Shown here: one piece after another, positions 6,405 to 7,030 of the stretch | How positions within the stretch are numbered: the stretch's first letter is position 1 | Layout: every line of letters starts with the position of its first letter | Source of the DNA: Clostridiales bacterium UBA4653 | GTDB lineage: Bacteria > Bacillota > Clostridia > Oscillospirales > CAG-272 | NCBI GenBank assembly: GCA_002405565.1 | Contig: DHMB01000009.1 | Span: 1 to 7,030, forward strand | Reading direction: 5' to 3' | DNA: 7,030 nucleotides | The notes under the pieces: model-generated | The model's database searches: none | Seen by the model: the letters and a program-made list of their open reading frames with translations, nothing else | What the model was told of the DNA's origin: nothing | Made by a program: the position numbers and the translations under genes

Positions 6405-6450
6405 CAATTGTAACGCAAAAATATGCGACAAAAGTCAGGGAGGAACTCAA

Positions 6451-6924
6451 ATGCTTGACAGTGTGGACAAGAAAATACTTGCTTGCCTGAGCGAAAATTC
6501 CAGAATGAACGCTTCCGCCATAGGAACAAAGGTGAATATGTCGGTGTCGGCGGTTATAGAGAGAATAAAACGTCTTGAATCGACGGGAATCATAAAGAGC
6601 TATACGGTTATAATCGACCCCGCAAAGATCGGCAGAGATCTGCTTGCGTTTATCGACGTAAGCACGGATTATCTCCCCGGCGTCAGCGCGACGGGCGCGA
6701 TGGACGAATTCGCCGCAACTCATCCGGAGGTTATGGAGTGCCATGTTGTCACCGGCAACAGCGACTTTCTCCTGAAAGTCTGTACGGACACGACAAAATC
6801 CCTCGAAAAGCTACTCGACGACCTGAAAAGGGTCAAAGGCGTTACGTCGACAAGAACGTCGATTGTAATGTCCAGCGTGAAAAACCGCGTTTCGCCGGTC
6901 GACCCGGGAGACGAAAAACTGTAA
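6451..6924 (+). CDS. Lrp/AsnC-family transcriptional regulator
   Basis: A 157-residue protein with the full Lrp/AsnC layout. Residues 1-50 are the winged helix-turn-helix: LDSVDKKILACLSENSR, NASAIGTKVNMSVSAVIERIKRLE as the helix-turn-helix, then the STGIIKSYTVIID wing. Residues 65-141 are the RAM/AsnC ligand domain, with AFIDVST (66-72), HPEVMECHVVTGNSDFLLKV (91-110) and TRTSIVM (134-140). The family forms dimers and octamers that respond to amino acids or other small molecules; the effector cannot be read from sequence. The start ATG has GGGAGG at 7-base spacing. The gene is monocistronic, divergent from the kinase operon and closed by its own terminator. Autoregulation and control of the divergent operon are plausible from the shared 161-base promoter region, but not shown. 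The short polar C-terminal tail (142-157) extends past the domain. Confidence 0.93.
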   Translation: MLDSVDKKILACLSENSRMNASAIGTKVNMSVSAVIERIKRLESTGIIKSYTVIIDPAKIGRDLLAFIDVSTDYLPGVSATGAMDEFAATHPEVMECHVVTGNSDFLLKVCTDTTKSLEKLLDDLKRVKGVTSTRTSIVMSSVKNRVSPVDPGDEKL

Positions 6925-6933
6925 AACAAACGC

Positions 6934-6960
6934 AAAAAGCCGCCTGAGGGCGGCTTTTTT
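6934..6960 (+). terminator. Intrinsic terminator after the Lrp/AsnC gene
   Basis: A perfect 6-bp GC stem, GCCGCC / GGCGGC (6939-6944 with 6949-6954), has a TGAG loop and is flanked by AAAAA on the left and TTTTTT on the right. It begins 10 bases past the stop codon. The symmetrical A and T tracts mean it could also stop transcription entering from the right on the minus strand. Confidence 0.92.
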
Positions 6961-7009
6961 GAGTGAAAAGAGAAGAGTGAAAAGTGAAAAGAGAAGAGAA
7001 AAGGTGCGG
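6961..7009. repeat. Purine-rich spacer with internal direct repeats
   Basis: Directly after the terminator lies an almost pure purine stretch built from GTGAAAAG and AGAAGAG units. The 16-mer AGTGAAAAGAGAAGAG occurs exactly twice, at 6962-6977 and 6983-6998 (period 21), and GAGTGAAAAG occurs at 6961-6970 and 6975-6984. It contains no gene. It may be the beginning of a longer intergenic repeat cut by the window edge. Confidence 0.6.
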
Positions 7010-7030
7010 AAAGTTGTACAATAAAAATGG

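Noticed and set aside
6352..6744. Minus-strand frame of 130 codons over the Lrp/AsnC start
   Set aside because: It is antisense to the regulator and covers the divergent promoter region; no motif or ribosome binding site supports it.
6961..7009. CRISPR-like array from the repeated purine tract
   Set aside because: The repeat units are short (16 bases or less), low complexity and only 5 bases apart; there are no spacers of regular length and no cas genes.
1..7030. parS or Noc-binding sites and DnaA boxes, expected if this is near oriC
   Set aside because: By eye I found no TGTTTCACGTGAAACA-type, ATTTCCCGGGAAAT-type or TTATCCACA-type match. Origin proximity therefore rests only on gene order.
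1..7030. Insertion sequence, prophage or tRNA gene
   Set aside because: No transposase, integrase, terminal inverted repeats or cloverleaf was seen; all strands and gaps are explained by housekeeping-type genes and their signals.

Overview
The window looks like a piece of a chromosome from the Firmicutes, class Clostridia, probably an Oscillospiraceae/Ruminococcaceae-type gut bacterium. The reasons are strong GGAGG-type ribosome binding sites, tightly packed co-directional genes, and the content and order of the genes (walJ, rlmH, mnmG, rsmG and a ParB/Noc-like gene). This placement is inference; no rRNA or other phylogenetic marker was compared.

Layout. Nearly everything from about 6290 down to 1 is on the minus strand. 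Reading in the direction of transcription: a galactokinase-family GHMP kinase (6289-5030), a small three-helix membrane protein (5030-4581), the WalJ/YycJ metallo-beta-lactamase-fold protein (4584-3811, TTG start), the 23S rRNA methyltransferase RlmH (3814-3332), the tRNA-modifying flavoprotein MnmG (3319-1397) and the 16S rRNA methyltransferase RsmG (1400-657). Successive genes overlap by 1 or 4 bases or are 12 bases apart, so this is one translationally coupled operon. It starts at a good sigma-A promoter (6327-6355) and ends at a two-part hairpin terminator (585-632). Beyond the terminator lies a separately started gene (548 to the window edge) that runs off the end. It encodes a ParB-like N-domain protein in the place where noc/parB usually follows rsmG, but it has no helix-turn-helix domain.

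On the plus strand is one gene, an Lrp/AsnC-family regulator (6451-6924), divergent from the operon and followed by an intrinsic terminator (6934-6960). The 161-base gap between it and the kinase holds two back-to-back promoters and an AT-rich inverted repeat that could be an operator. The last 70 bases are a purine-rich, internally repeated spacer cut by the window edge.

Functional picture. The operon joins RNA modification near the ribosome (RlmH, RsmG, MnmG), a cell-wall-linked nuclease-fold protein (WalJ), an uncharacterised membrane protein and a sugar kinase. mnmE, which commonly precedes mnmG in Firmicutes, is absent here. I see no CRISPR array, insertion sequence, tRNA, rRNA, DnaA-box cluster or parS site. 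The most unusual items are the ParB-like protein without a DNA-binding domain, the altered sugar-binding motif of the kinase, and the non-canonical SAM loop of RsmG.
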